Shown piece after piece: positions 10,113-21,125 of a DNA stretch of 41,074 nucleotides (positions are counted from its first letter, which is position 1; the number at the start of each line of letters is the position of its first letter). The notes under the pieces are model-generated. The model was not told the DNA's origin, did no database searches, and saw nothing but the letters and a program-made list of their open reading frames with translations. A program made the position numbers and the translations under genes. The DNA is taken from the NCBI RefSeq assembly GCF_001039355.2, contig NW_019775747.1, forward strand, positions 300,789-341,862, written 5' to 3'. This stretch comes from Lingula anatina (Eukaryota > Brachiopoda > Lingulata > Lingulida > Lingulidae).

Positions 10113-13100
10113 ATGTCTAAGGTTTTCCAAGCAAGTGGGGGGTTACTAAAAATCATAAACCGATGTCAAAGGTTAACGAGCGTTATGTCATCTTCCCAGA
10201 GATTAGATAAATTTGAGCAGCATGGATTAGGTCCAATAATCTCTTCACTTAACCTACCTGTACGGGGATTAAAAAACCAAGCGATACAGTTTAGAAAGGT
10301 GAGAAAGATTGAAAGACACGCTGTTCCTACTCTAAATGAATACCAAAGGATATAATATATTAGAAGAAGTTTGTTACTTCAGCCTCGGTCACAACCGGAC
10401 GCACGAATTTCAGGATCGTACGTCCCCTACGATTTTTGGGTGTTGCGGAGGCCGTGGAGGTCGTAGAGGTAGAGGAAAGTCTGCCTTGCGAGTCGCAAGG
10501 ACCACATGAGATGTCCTTTCAAGCAGGGACACTAATTGCAAAGAGGGATGGCCGTGGAAATTGTACTCATTTCTTGAGTTTGTCTTGCTTCCTGTGTACG
10601 TGGCACACACTCACTACTTACATTGTACGAAGGGAGTGCAACGCGCGGAGAAAGTAGTGCCCTTTTGCGTCAGTTTTGCTTCACACTTGCCTCACACGTT
10701 TGTGGTGACGTGCTGACGGCGTACGTCAGTTTTGCTTCCTGTTCTCCTCTTCTTTCTTCTTCCCCCTCCCTTTTTCTACTTGCTTCTTTCTCTTGCCTTT
10801 TGGAGGAATATTAGAAACTAAATTGAGCAAAAATGTGAAAATTTTGAAAATTGTTGTACACGTTACACAGTCGACGTTCATTGTAAAGACACGAGCGTAC
10901 ATCGTGAGTAAGCCTTTTATACACCAGGCGTGGGGGTGACGCACGTGCGACGCATTCTCGGTGTGCCCTCGACTTCATTCGTTAGTTGTGAGGGCGTGCG
11001 CCTTACTCAGCACGCAAAGGGCACTTGCTCCTTCATAGCTTGCGACGTGCGTCTTGCACAACGCGCGTCCCTCTTGCTAACTCCGTGCGAGGGGAGCAAG
11101 TTACGCTTGCAGTCTCGCTGTTCGCAGGCTATTCGTAGAATCTTTTGGACATGTTCAACATCCTCCGCATGTGCTTACGGGCTGTCTGCGAACCCCAAAT
11201 TTCGTAAAGCCTAGATCCCAAGTACATTTTGGACGCACGGTTTTTAGGTTTCTTTCGTCTGTCTAGGACGTAGCTAGATCGCAGGGAATCAAGTAAAGCC
11301 TAGGTCCCAACCGAACGTACGGCTGCTACGTGTGTCTACGGCCAAAAAAATGGGGAAAACGTGGGAGTTCGTGCGTGAGGAGCACGTCCATCGTGCGACT
11401 TTTGGAGGACGCAAACAGCACGTAGAAACTTTACGACATGATCAACAGCCGCTACGTGCGATCTAGCTACGTCCTAGCCGGACGCAAGGAACCTAAAAAC
11501 CGTGCGTCCAAAACGTACATGGGACCTAGGCTTAACTTTTCGACATGATCAACAGCCGTTACGTGCGATCTAGCTACGTCCTAGTCGGACGCAAGGAACC
11601 TAAAAACCGTGCTCCAAAGCGTAGATGGGACGTAGGCTTAAGCTACTCTTACAACCGGTCGTGCGTGCTTCTACGAGCGGTTTGCGTGCAAAAAAATTGG
11701 CCAAGTAGTAAGATACACGCACGTTTAACGTACTGTTTTTGGTGGACGCAAACACGACGCAAAGCACGCAGCCCGAAAACTGGCCGGCCAGTTTTTCGCT
11801 ACGACCTGTCTGCGACAATTAGAACGCCTGGAGCACGCTCGTAGCACGCAAGACAAAAGTACTGAGTAAGTGCGCTAGGCGTGCGTGTAACGCAGGAAAA
11901 GCATGCAGAAATTCCGGGGTATTTTACCACGAAGACGTAGGCCTACTTACCACGCAAGAGACTCGTACGTTCAACTTGCTTTCAATGTACGTGTTAACAA
12001 AAAGGGGGGTGAGCGCACTTCCTCCGTGCGTTTATCTTACTTCCAAAGTGCGTGGCGAGTACTACTACCATACTTGTGAAGTGCGTCACACTAAGACGAC
12101 GCACGTGCCCAGCACGATAAAAGTGCAGGCGATCCCGAGCAACCACTGCCAGAATTTCGTCACGATCTTCGGCCTCCTCTAGCATTAGCAGCTGTAGAAG
12201 TACGCATCCTTCTTGGAAGTGCCATTTTGGAAGCCAAAACAGTAAATGATGAAGAGACTCGGTGCTCCCTTTTATTTTATTTTGATTATCCGTGCGTTCC
12301 ACTTCCGTGCTTATTACGTTTCTCTTACGTTTCTCTTACCTCGTAAGTACGATTTCTGAAAACGTACGCTTCACTTGCAATACACGTATGATTATCTCAC
12401 TCACTGTGTGCGACACAAGTACAGATCGTACGTGCTCCTTACTTCTTCCTACTTCCAAAAAAGGCGTACAGACCACTTGCGGGCCCCACGTTTAGAGCAC
12501 AACACACCTACTCATAAAGTACTTACTACTTCGTCCGCTGCGATTTAATTTTCATCCTGCGACAACGCTACGTCTGACAAGAACTACGAGGACGCACGAT
12601 CTCTAAGCACGCACGACGGGTTGTAAGAGAGACTTTAAGAAGGACTTGCGTGGGAAGTGAGATTCTGCGCAAAATTTGGACGCAAACAGCCCGTAAGAGC
12701 CCGTACGGCCGGTGACCGAGGTTTTAAATAACGTGCGATTTTATTAATAAACAAGATTAGATCCGAGGTATTCTGTTATTCTGTTTATTGGAATTAATTT
12801 CGGTTTTGTAGCATGTATTCTGTTTTAAAATAAACGACAAGGCGACTGCATGTATGGTTGCTTGTCAATACAAATATGATGAAGTCAGCAGAGGTATCGT
12901 ACGGTATCTCAATTTTACTTGCTTTTATCGATATACCACGTGTGTTTCTGAGCTTTAAATTATACACAAAAAATTGATGAAATTGAATTTCGTTTCTGAT
13001 ACATAGAGAGTATCAAGTTTTATTGCAGATTACAACACTCTTCAATTTAAGGCTCTAAGATATTTTTTTCTAAATCCAGTTTCCATGTACTTGAACTCCT

Positions 13101-13928
13101 TTCAGGCTCCAGTGGACTACCCGCCGGTGACTGGATCTGATCACTGGAGACGGAAGATGCGCACACTTTTCAGGAGTTTGGATGTAAACGGCGACGGCTA
13201 CATCACAAAGGAAGACTATGTGATAAGTGCGAAACGCTGTGCAGAGTATTTGGACCTTGACGGTAGGCTATTGGTTAAAGCAAACTGATGAATGAAGAAT
13301 GGTGTAATAGGCAATCACATTCATCTGTTGTAAGTTTTCATTTTGCAGCATGGTCTCACAGAGCAAAGCATAAATTATCGCTACGTACAATTGACATTCA
13401 GTACATATTCGATTCTCTCTCGTTCCTTTGAGAAAAGCATATACATGTAACATATTTTAAAGATTCAAATAACATATTATATCTTAAGATTCATATACAA
13501 TACAATTCTGGCTTTTTTTAGATGAGAGGGCAGAGTATTTGCTGAATCAGCGTGTTGCTGTATGGGAAAGTATTTCTAAAAGTTCAGAAGATACTTCCAA
13601 AATATCAGAGGAAGAATGTCTAAGATCGGCAATAGTGCTGTGTAATCAGAGAAGCTACCGACAGGAGGTTTTCCCCAAGCAAATATCCATGCATTTTACT
13701 GCCGTGGACCTTGATAGCGATGGCCTCATTTCTAGAGAAGAACACAGTGCTTCGTGTTATAGCTCAAACATCCCCGAAGAAGAAGCACAGAAATTATTCG
13801 ACCTGCTTGACCCTGACAAAGATGGTTTCATAACCATTGACGAGTTTGCACAATCTTTTACCGAATTCTTTTTTACCGAGGACCCACATAACACATACAG
13901 CGGAATGTTCGGCCCACTGGCTGATTAA
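10113..13928 (+). CDS. Gene copy 3 (alpha type): SCP-like EF-hand protein, intact
   Basis: Exons are 10113-10298 (62 codons), 13106-13262 and 13522-13928 (TAA 13926-13928), giving 249 aa. Donors are GTGAGA and GTAGGC; acceptors are CAG and TAG. The leader starts MSKVFQASGGLLKIINRCQR and contains the alpha signature GLGPIISSL. It is basic with few acidic residues. EF-hand loops are DVNGDGYITKED (88-99), DLDSDGLISREE (177-188) and DPDKDGFITIDE (211-222), all with canonical ligands. Position 12 of loop 1 is Asp, as in some other SCPs. The C-terminus is FGPLAD. Intron 1 is about 2.8 kb here because a 2.34-kb element (10383-12721) sits in it; the copy 6 intron is only about 0.47 kb. The element disrupts no splice site, so the gene should still be expressible. 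Confidence 0.85.
10383..12721. mobile_element. 2.34-kb GC-rich element with CCTCGGTCAC terminal inverted repeats
   Basis: It is found only in intron 1 of copy 3. The matching intron of copy 6 reads straight across (about 22010-22045). Ends are CCTCGGTCAC (10383-10392) and GTGACCGAGG (12712-12721), with partial similarity continuing inward (CCGG, ACGCA). Composition differs sharply from its surroundings: GC- and CpG-rich, with recurrent acgt/cgtgcg words. Internally, a unit containing ctagctacgtcctag and cctaaaaaccgtgc occurs directly at about 11455-11535 and 11565-11645, and inverted at about 11207-11285. I recognise no transposase; the frames inside (for example 10930-11214 and 11545-11844) give no known motif. 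It is probably a non-autonomous DNA transposon. Target-site duplication is unclear. Confidence 0.75.
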
Positions 13929-15912
13929 ATACAAAGAGAGATGGCTTGCTGTTGAGGAAACTTTGTCAGCCTTTAAATACCAGAGCCAGCAAAAATACCA
14001 ATGTGCACATGGCCATCGACACCCTATATCCAGTTCAATCTATTTCTAATGCAGCAGATGGCAGTGGGTCTCACAGCCCACATTAGAGCCTGTCTGAGAC
14101 TGGGTTCCCCTGCCTAGATCGATCTAACTGGATCGACCCATCTCCATTGGGTTCCTCCCTAAATTGCTTTCAGCTTTAACGGCCTAGATGTCTGACACGC
14201 CCACTGAAGCCTCTAAGCGATAGTTAATTACCCTCTAACTGCTTCAGTGGGCGTGCGAGACATCTAAGCGGTTAAGTTGATAGCAATTTAGTGAGAATCC
14301 CTTTGGAGAGAGATCGATCCAAAGGTAGTACGGTAGTCTCTGGGATTGGTCTCTGAGACACGCCTCTAGCTTGATCAACTCAGTCAGTTATCTTCAGTAA
14401 CGAAGGACAGCCTGATGATATGTTGATATGTACATGAAGGCGCTCGCCTGCTGATATCTTGACACAATATGTTTTACTCGAGTTGACTTTGGGTTGATAT
14501 ATAATACGTAAATTGCTCAGATTCAAATAATTTTTAAAGGACAAATTCCCCTAAAGTGAAAAAGAAACAAGAATGTTCTAAAACACATAGGGGTGGGGGG
14601 AGGGGCGTGATTGCATTTTTATGATCTTTTGATCCGATTTTATCAAAAAGGCCCATGTCCTTTTAATGTTTACGGCACCTATGTTACATGTAGCTTCAAG
14701 AGAAAAATAAAAATATTATAAGAACATTACTTATTAGTGTCCCTTTCCGCTTTCGATTTCATTAGTTATAAATTTTTGTAGTTCTTGATTTTATATTGTG
14801 ATAATATTTGTCGAGAGCGCTGAGATGTTTCATTGAGATGTATTATTTCTTAAAACGGCACGGAATATATATGCAAATGCTGTTTACAAATATTGTAATA
14901 AGTAAGTTAGCTAGACCAGCGACAAGACTAACTAGCCCTTGTCTGAACACGTCAAAACAATCTCACAATAAATGGACTCGGTGGAGGTGGGTCACTGCAA
15001 GTTGCCCCAATCCAGGGTATCAAAATGCGATACCCCCTCCCCCCCCCCATACTGCACATGCTTAAGGTATATAACTCGAATACCTTTCAAATAATGCATC
15101 TGGGGGCCATACTTGGATGTAATTGTATTGTATTCCCTATATAGGAGAATGATTGATCCAGTGAACTTTTCTGAAACGTGAATAAAAGGTAAAATACGTT
15201 CTTTTCCCACGTAAAATGATAGAGGCATCTCAAAATATAACAGATTTTTAACCAAGTCATTTAAACAAATTTAAATATTAAAGCACATGTCAATGTTGTA
15301 CTGGCATCTTTGTGCTGGAAACGTGACATGGTCGCCAATTTATATTATATTTAAAGGCGCCCACTGAATTGCTCACCCCACTTTACATCTATCATTTTTT
15401 AACAAAGCCTGAAGACAGTTGATATGTCAAGTACATAACACTAACGGTACATTATGTTTTCCGATCTGATAAAATTCGTCGCTGTTTTTTAAGCATGAAT
15501 TGCACGTAACAGAGAACAGAAAATGGATCACTTTGCTTTACTACTGCGTTTTCTTTTATTTATACATGTACATAGTTTTATGTGGTCGATTTTCCTAGGA
15601 AAAATTTAACTGCCTTAAGGGTCAATTGTAATTTTTCCACTTACCAAACTGAAGCCAACGCAATTTTTCCATTAAAAGAATGGTTGCAAATACGTTTTAA
15701 TTATGTTAGGGTTAGTCGTGCTCGTTAATCAATGGATCGGTCGTGTGTAGCCTCATTGTAACACTACCGGTCCCTGTACATAATACTCACGTTCATCTTA
15801 CATAATACAATCCGTCGACGTGTGAATAGTAAAGAACGTCTTTTATTGCACACGCTAAAGCGGGAAGACAGATATTTTTCTGACTCGGAAGTATATCTTG
15901 AGTCTTGTCAAC
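13929..15912. other. Alpha-beta spacer, triplet 1
   Basis: No gene is seen. In order it holds: a foldback element (about 14065-14375); a conserved stretch with gatgatatgttgat and gttttactcgagttgac; and a block at about 14940-15135 containing gtggaggtgggtcactgcaa, a C-run and gggggccatacttg. Next is the common upstream block at about 15288-15400. Last is the beta promoter-proximal stretch (gtaatactcac-type words at about 15780-15860, cgtcttttattgcacacg). The block with the C-run recurs at 17461-17640, 24351-24545, 26905-27090, 34731-34925 and 38231-38375. Confidence 0.6.
14065..14375. repeat. Foldback (palindromic) element in alpha-beta spacer
   Basis: The arms 14161-14210 and 14241-14289 are inverted repeats around a spacer of about 30 bp (left arm has agatgtctgacacgcccact, right arm agtgggcgtgcgagacatct). 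Weaker complementarity extends outward to both ends (ccctaaattgc against gcaatttagtgag). A related copy lies at about 23455-23770 after copy 6. In the copy 9 spacer (33955-34110) the central stem is deleted. No coding capacity; probably a MITE. Confidence 0.75.
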
Positions 15913-17064
15913 ATGATTTTCAAAGCTAGTAGGGGATTACTAAGAATCATACACCCATGTCAAGAGTTAATAAGTCTTATGTCATCTACCCAGAGGTGGA
16001 GAAAGGTTGTGCAACATGGGTTGGTTCCAAAATTTTCTCCGCTCATCTTACCTGCCCGGGGACTAAAAAAACATGTGATACAGTTTAGAAAGGTAAGAAG
16101 GATCGTGCCAAACAGTTCCTATATATTAATCTTCAATCGCAGAGACGTAGACTTATTTCTATTTTCTAAATCCAACTCCCAACATACTTGACCACTTTCC
16201 AGGCACCACTGGACTACCCAACGGTGACTGAATCTGAAAACTGGAGACGGAAGATGCGCACATGTTTCAGGTGTTTTGATGTAAACGGTGCCGGCTACAT
16301 TACAAAAGAAGACTTCGTGATAAGTGCAAAACGCATTGCCGACTGGTTAGAACTAACTGGCGAATTAAAAATTGTGAAATAGGGAAACATGCATCCTTTG
16401 CTTGTTTGCATTTTGCAATTTTTTTCATGGGAAAAAATCATCACGAGATAAATGTAGTCAATTGTTGTAACACGCAAAGATGTTATAGAATGCACGTGTT
16501 TCTTTCTTTTTACTTTAAAGATAAATAAATAACACATCAAAAGCCTCAAATACAGCTTTATTTTTATAGAACTTTGACTGGCAGAATGTGGATTAAACGA
16601 TAGTTACAGTTGGATAGGAAAATATATCAGTTTAAAATCTCTTCTCGCTTATTTTAGATGAGAGAGCAGAGCATATGCTGAATCAGCGTATTGCTATGTG
16701 GAATTCAATTTCAAAAAGGAAGGAGGGTGCTTCCAAGATATCAGAGGAAGAATATCTTAAATCGGCCCCAATGGTGATTAATCAGAGAAGCTACCGACAC
16801 GAGTCTTTCCCCTTGCATGCATCCATGCATTTTACTGCTGTGGACCTTGATAGCGATGGTCTGATCTCAAGAGATGAACAGAAGGCTTTGGCTTATAGCT
16901 TTAACGTCTCCGAAAAAGATTTGCAGAAAGTATTTGACCTATTGGACATAGACAAAGATGGATTTATAACAATTGACGAGATTGCCCATGCTTTTGCCGA
17001 ATTCTTCTTTACTGAAGACCCAAATAACACATACAACGGAATATTCGGACCATTGACTGATTAA
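15913..17064 (+). pseudogene. Gene copy 4 (beta type): SCP-like EF-hand gene with lost exon 2 donor
   Basis: Exon 1 is 15913-16092 (60 codons, MIFKASRGLLRIIHPCQ..., donor GTAAGA). Exon 2 starts at 16203. Exon 3 is 16658-17064 with an intact frame and loops DLDSDGLISRDE and DIDKDGFITIDE. Against copies 7 and 10, 26 bp are missing after 16343, removing the last codons of exon 2 and its GT donor. Reading on gives ...RIADWLELTGELKIVK and a stop at 16380-16382. The only phase-compatible replacement I see is a weak GC donor at ACTG|GCGAAT. EF-hand 1 reads DVNGAGYITKED, with Asp at loop position 5 replaced by Ala, so Ca2+ binding there is doubtful in any case. Likely a pseudogene, or a source of a truncated one-EF-hand protein. 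The otherwise open exon 3 suggests the loss is recent. Confidence 0.75.
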
Positions 17065-17646
17065 ATACCGACTTAAATGATGAGTCAGCTTTGATATAAT
17101 ACATGCCTTGTGAATGTCAAGTTCAACCAGGAATGTCATTTCTACTATACGATCATGAAGATAATCTGATGAGTGTAGCCTTATTATAATATTTGTCAAG
17201 AATTTGGGATGGGTTGTACTACTGTGGTAGATTTATTGAGCTTTTAATGCACTTTGCTTTAAACCGTATAGCTTTGTTCCAATGAAAATAATTATTTTTA
17301 AAAAATGCTGTAAAGTACATATTTGGAGACGAGGTATATTGGAATCATTATTATTAGCATCCATTAAATGACTTTTTTCTTTTGAAGCAAAATGTATCAT
17401 TAATGACGTAAAACCAATGTATTTTAGTTGAATTTGTTACATATTATAATAGGTAAGTTAGTCTGAACATGTTAAAAACAATCTTACAATGGACGCGGTG
17501 GAGATGGGTCACTGCAAGTTGACCCAATTCAGGCTATCAACAGGCGATATCCCCCATACTGCATTTACCAAAGGAATAACTTGAACACCTGTCGAATAAT
17601 GCACCTGGGGGCCATACTTGAATACAATAGTATTTTATTCACTATA

Positions 17647-19311
17647 CAACATTGGTCAAAAAGGTTGTCCCACCTTCAGTATTATGTGCATTTATTTATA
17701 AATGATCACAGCACAGTTGAAGATCGTTATAAATAGTAATTTTCATTCCAGAAACCATAACTAACATGATTAGTGATACAGAAAATATAAACTAGCGGTG
17801 AAGATATCAATATTTAATACCATTTATTCACATTTATTACATGTACCCCCTCAAATCCGACATTTCACTGTGATTTTCACAGAGGTCAAGAAATGTCCAT
17901 TAAATTAAAATGACACCACCAAATGTCACCAAATTTACACACGTTTAGCATTAGGGTGCGCTCGTTCAAGACTACTTGTCTATTAGCGTTTGTGTTTACT
18001 GCGTACTGAAATTACCTCCTGTAGGTGGTGCGGCCTGCCTTCAACAATGGTAACAATTCTGTTTTATGGGATAATGCCCCATTCTTCCTAAAGATCTTGG
18101 GGAAGTTGGTAAAGCTTATTAGGAGTTTGGTTCTCCTTGGCATTGCACACTTCAATTCATGCCACAGATGTTTAGTAAGGTTAATAACAGGGCAAAAAGG
18201 TGGTTGCTCCATCCTCTGAACATTGGTTTCTGCAACAAATCACTCAGCAGACGAGAGTTGTGAGCAAGTGCATTTCCACGATGACGCCTGCCGTATCCCT
18301 GAAGTCATCTCTTGCAAATGGTGTGAGATATTTGTTGAGAACGTTTCAGTGAATTCCCCCAAAAACGTTCTTTTCCGGAAAGAACAATGCACTAAAACCA
18401 TGGGCTTGGCATTCTCTCCAAACGGGGATTGACCTGACACCTCAGGCGATATTATCCTGCACAAATCTTCCAGAAAGCATTTTGCAACATGTCTACGGTC
18501 CCTAATTTGACCATCGAAGGCATACAAGAAATACCTTAATTCTTCAGCAAAACCAACTTGTTCCTAGTGATGGTTGACCAAGTTCCGGTAGTTCTGGGGT
18601 CACTGAACCTAACATTCTCAACTGATACCTCATTCTGTCTGCAAGAGGGGACTGCGGGAGTGTTTCAGGCTTCATCATGACTGTACACTTGCACACAGTT
18701 CTCGTGTGGTGAGTAATTTGTTGCAGAAACCCATTGTTCTGAGGCTGGAGAAACCATCTTTAAATCCTGATAATAAACCTAATGAGCACCCGTGACATGA
18801 ATTGAAGTGTGCAATCCAGAGGAGAACCAAACCCCAAATAGTGCGGACCAATTACGCAAAGCTTTTTTTAGGAAACATGGGGCAATATCCCACAAAACAG
18901 AATTGTTACCCTTGTTGAAGGCAGTGACGCCGTCTACAAGAGATAATTACAGTGCGCGGTAGCCACACACGCTAATAGACACGTGACCTTTAACGAGCAA
19001 ACCCTAATGCTAAATGTGTGTAAATTTGGTGACATTTGGATGTGTCATTTCAATTTAATGGGTATTTCTTTACCTCCGTTGAAATGACAGTGTAACATCG
19101 GATTTGAGAGGGTACATGTAATAAATGTGAATAAATGGTATTGGATATAGATATCTTAACCACCAGTTTGTATTTTCTGTACCACTAGTCATGTTAGTTA
19201 TGGTATCTGGAATGAAAATCACCATTCATAGCAATTAACCCCTGCGATGTGATCATTTATAAATAAAGGCACGTGAAACTGGGGGTGGGACAACCTTGTT
19301 GACCAATGTTG
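17647..19311. mobile_element. Foldback Tc1/mariner-like element, copy in triplet 1
   Basis: Ends CAACATTGGTC and GACCAATGTTG, flanked by TA on both sides (17645-17646, 19312-19313), the target duplication of Tc1/mariner elements. The two arms of roughly 560-600 bp are inverted copies of one another. Each carries a remnant of the C-terminal part of a Tc1-type transposase: minus strand at 18012-18215 (HLWHELKCAMPRRT) and plus strand at about 18770-18970 (the same catgaattgaagtgtgcaat word). The centre (about 18220-18690) has further broken frames, probably transposase-derived. No intact transposase, so it is non-autonomous. By eye the paralogous copy at 27093-28756 is about 97 percent identical. 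Confidence 0.85.
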
Positions 19312-19946
19312 TATAGTAGAATGATTGATCCGGTGAACTTTTCTGAAACATGAAGGTAAAATATGTTCTTTTCCCACTTAAAATGATAGAGGTATCACAA
19401 AATATAACAAAATTTTAACCAAGTCATTTAAACAAATTAAAATTTTAAAGCACATGTCAATGTTGTACTGGCATCTTTGTGCTGAAAACATGACATGGTC
19501 GCCAATTTATAGGATATTTAAAGGTGCCCACTGAACTGCTCACCCCACTTTACATCTATATTTTTTTAATAAAGCCTGAAGACAGTTGATATGTCAAGTA
19601 CATAACACTACCGGTACATTATGTTTTCCGATCTGACAAAATTGGTCGCTGTTTTTAAGCATGAATTGCACATAACAGAGAACAAAAAATGGATCAACTT
19701 ACTTTACTGCTTACACAAAAAATTTATAGTGATTTTAAAACACAATAAGATCCAACACAGTGGTACTCCTCATGTTCGGTTATTCTGTACAACCAGCTCA
19801 TCTAATTGTGTGGTTATGTACTGTATTAACTACTCTGAATGTGGTCAATTTTCTCAATACAACAAAACATTAACAGCCCGGAGGTTTGTTCATAGAGTCA
19901 ATTGCATTTTCCACCAACCGAACTTTTATGAGATGCATAATTGTAT

Positions 19947-20079
19947 CACGTGATATAACACGTGCACCCTGGTAATGTTTAAATATAGCTCTACCTTTTT
20001 ATATGACTCTTAAGGGACGTTTAAATGAAAGAGCATCTCTGCCACGGATACAGGAACATCGATCTCTACGGCGGTCACC
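19947..20079 (+). promoter_or_regulatory. Gamma-type promoter-proximal region, copy 5
   Basis: Two CACGTG E-box palindromes (19947-19952 and 19959-19964) are followed by a TATAT word at 20000-20004, about 76 nt before the ATG. The same arrangement stands before copy 8 (29374-29379, 29386-29391, TATAT at 29427-29431). Before copy 11 the first palindrome is changed to CACGTT. Alpha and beta copies lack this pair. A role in transcription is inferred only. Confidence 0.4.
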
Positions 20080-20688
20080 ATGTCTAAGGTTTTCCAGGCT
20101 AGTAGGAGTCTCATAAGAATTATACAACCGATGTGTCAAGGGTTAGCAAGGGTTACGTCAACAACCAAACGGTTGGAGAAGGTTTTGCAGCATGGATTTG
20201 TTCCAAAATTCTCTCCACTTTGTTTGCCTGTCCGAGGACTAAAACACCAACCGGTAGAGTTTAAAAAGGTAATGAAAAAGACTGCAAATGAAGCGGTTCA
20301 CAAAACATATATACATATGTGTGCTGAGATCTTTTGTTAAACATTAATATCACTTAAAACAAGATTAGAACTGGGCAGTGCTACAAAAGCAGTTTATAAT
20401 CCAATATATGTATATATATTTGGGATCAGAAATTGTTCCTGTCCATTTGGTTTCGGCAGGAGGCCATCGATATACCATGTGTTTCTGTTTTTAATGTAAA
20501 ACTGTATGCTTGAATATACTGCGATTTTTTGCTTTCCATCAACCGATATACGATTTTTTCATTTAAATATAAATTGTATCAAGCGTTACTTCTATTTTTG
20601 CATCTGATTACCATCTACACATCCACTGGTATTTGTACACCTTTCAGACTCCAATGGATTACCCGCCGTTGACTGGATCTGATCACTN
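20080..20688 (+). pseudogene. Gene copy 5 (gamma type): truncated SCP-like gene
   Basis: Exon 1 is 20080-20268 (63 codons, MSKVFQASRSLIRIIQPMCQ..., donor GTAATG), nearly identical to copy 8. Exon 2 opens at 20648 (TPMDYPPLTGSDH) and breaks off at an ambiguous base n at 20688. A Tc1 transposase fragment follows. The remainder of exon 2, all of exon 3 and the gamma 3' flank are missing. By comparison with copies 8-9, roughly 1.7 kb of the unit is absent. Either a transposon-associated deletion removed it, or two contigs were joined here. As written it cannot make an EF-hand. Confidence 0.85.
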
Positions 20689-21125
20689 ATGATTGGTTTG
20701 ACCAACAGGACATTCGCAGGGTGATGTGGCCTACCCAGAGTCCAGATGCAAACATAATAGAAAATGTGTGGAATAATATGTCAAAACTTTTGACAAATGC
20801 CCGTCTAACCAGCAGAGAAACTCTGTTATCTTCAGTGTTTCATACTTGGGCCAGCATAAGCCCTTAACGCATCAGACAATTATATGAATCCTTGCCTCGT
20901 AGACTGGCACCTATTATTAGATCACGTGGCTATGCCACTAAGTACTAATTTTGGACTTGAACTGCATATTTTGGTAGAATGTTCATATTTTGTTCTCATT
21001 TTATGATTTTTTGTGAAAGTTGATGTTAATAAAATGATACCAGGAGCATATCATTCCACTGTCATTTATCTCCCCCATAGTATTGGTTCAGTAGGGGTGA
21101 CACTTCTATTGTCCAGTGTGTGTAC
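20689..21125 (+). mobile_element. Tc1/mariner transposase 3' fragment
   Basis: The + strand frame reads DWFDQQDIRRVMWPTQSPDA followed by NIIENVW. This is the hallmark of Tc1/mariner DDE transposases around the last catalytic residue (W-P-x-Q-S-P-D-x-N-x-I-E-x-x-W). It continues through a degraded C-terminus with a stop near 20866. The 5' part of the element is missing at the n. The 3' boundary is near 21120-21126, where homology to the alpha upstream module resumes (catgtgttttatgg). It is a different subfamily from the foldback element at 17647. Confidence 0.85.

Larger units (their letters stand above)
17065..20079. other. Beta-gamma spacer, triplet 1
   Basis: No host gene is seen. It contains the conserved C-run block (17461-17640), the foldback Tc1-like element (17647-19311), the common upstream block (about 19449-19560) and the gamma promoter-proximal region. 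A 110-codon frame at 19621-19953 lies in the upstream region. It is not conserved in the paralogous spacer at 29065-29322 and is taken as chance. Confidence 0.6.

Noticed and set aside
10400-12700. GC-rich block as a CpG-island promoter or an independent gene
   Set aside because: It has terminal inverted repeats, is absent from paralogous introns and has no recognisable protein, so an inserted element is simpler.
19621-19953. 110-codon frame upstream of copy 5
   Set aside because: It lies in the upstream region shared by all genes. The near-identical region before copy 8 breaks the frame, and no domain is recognisable.
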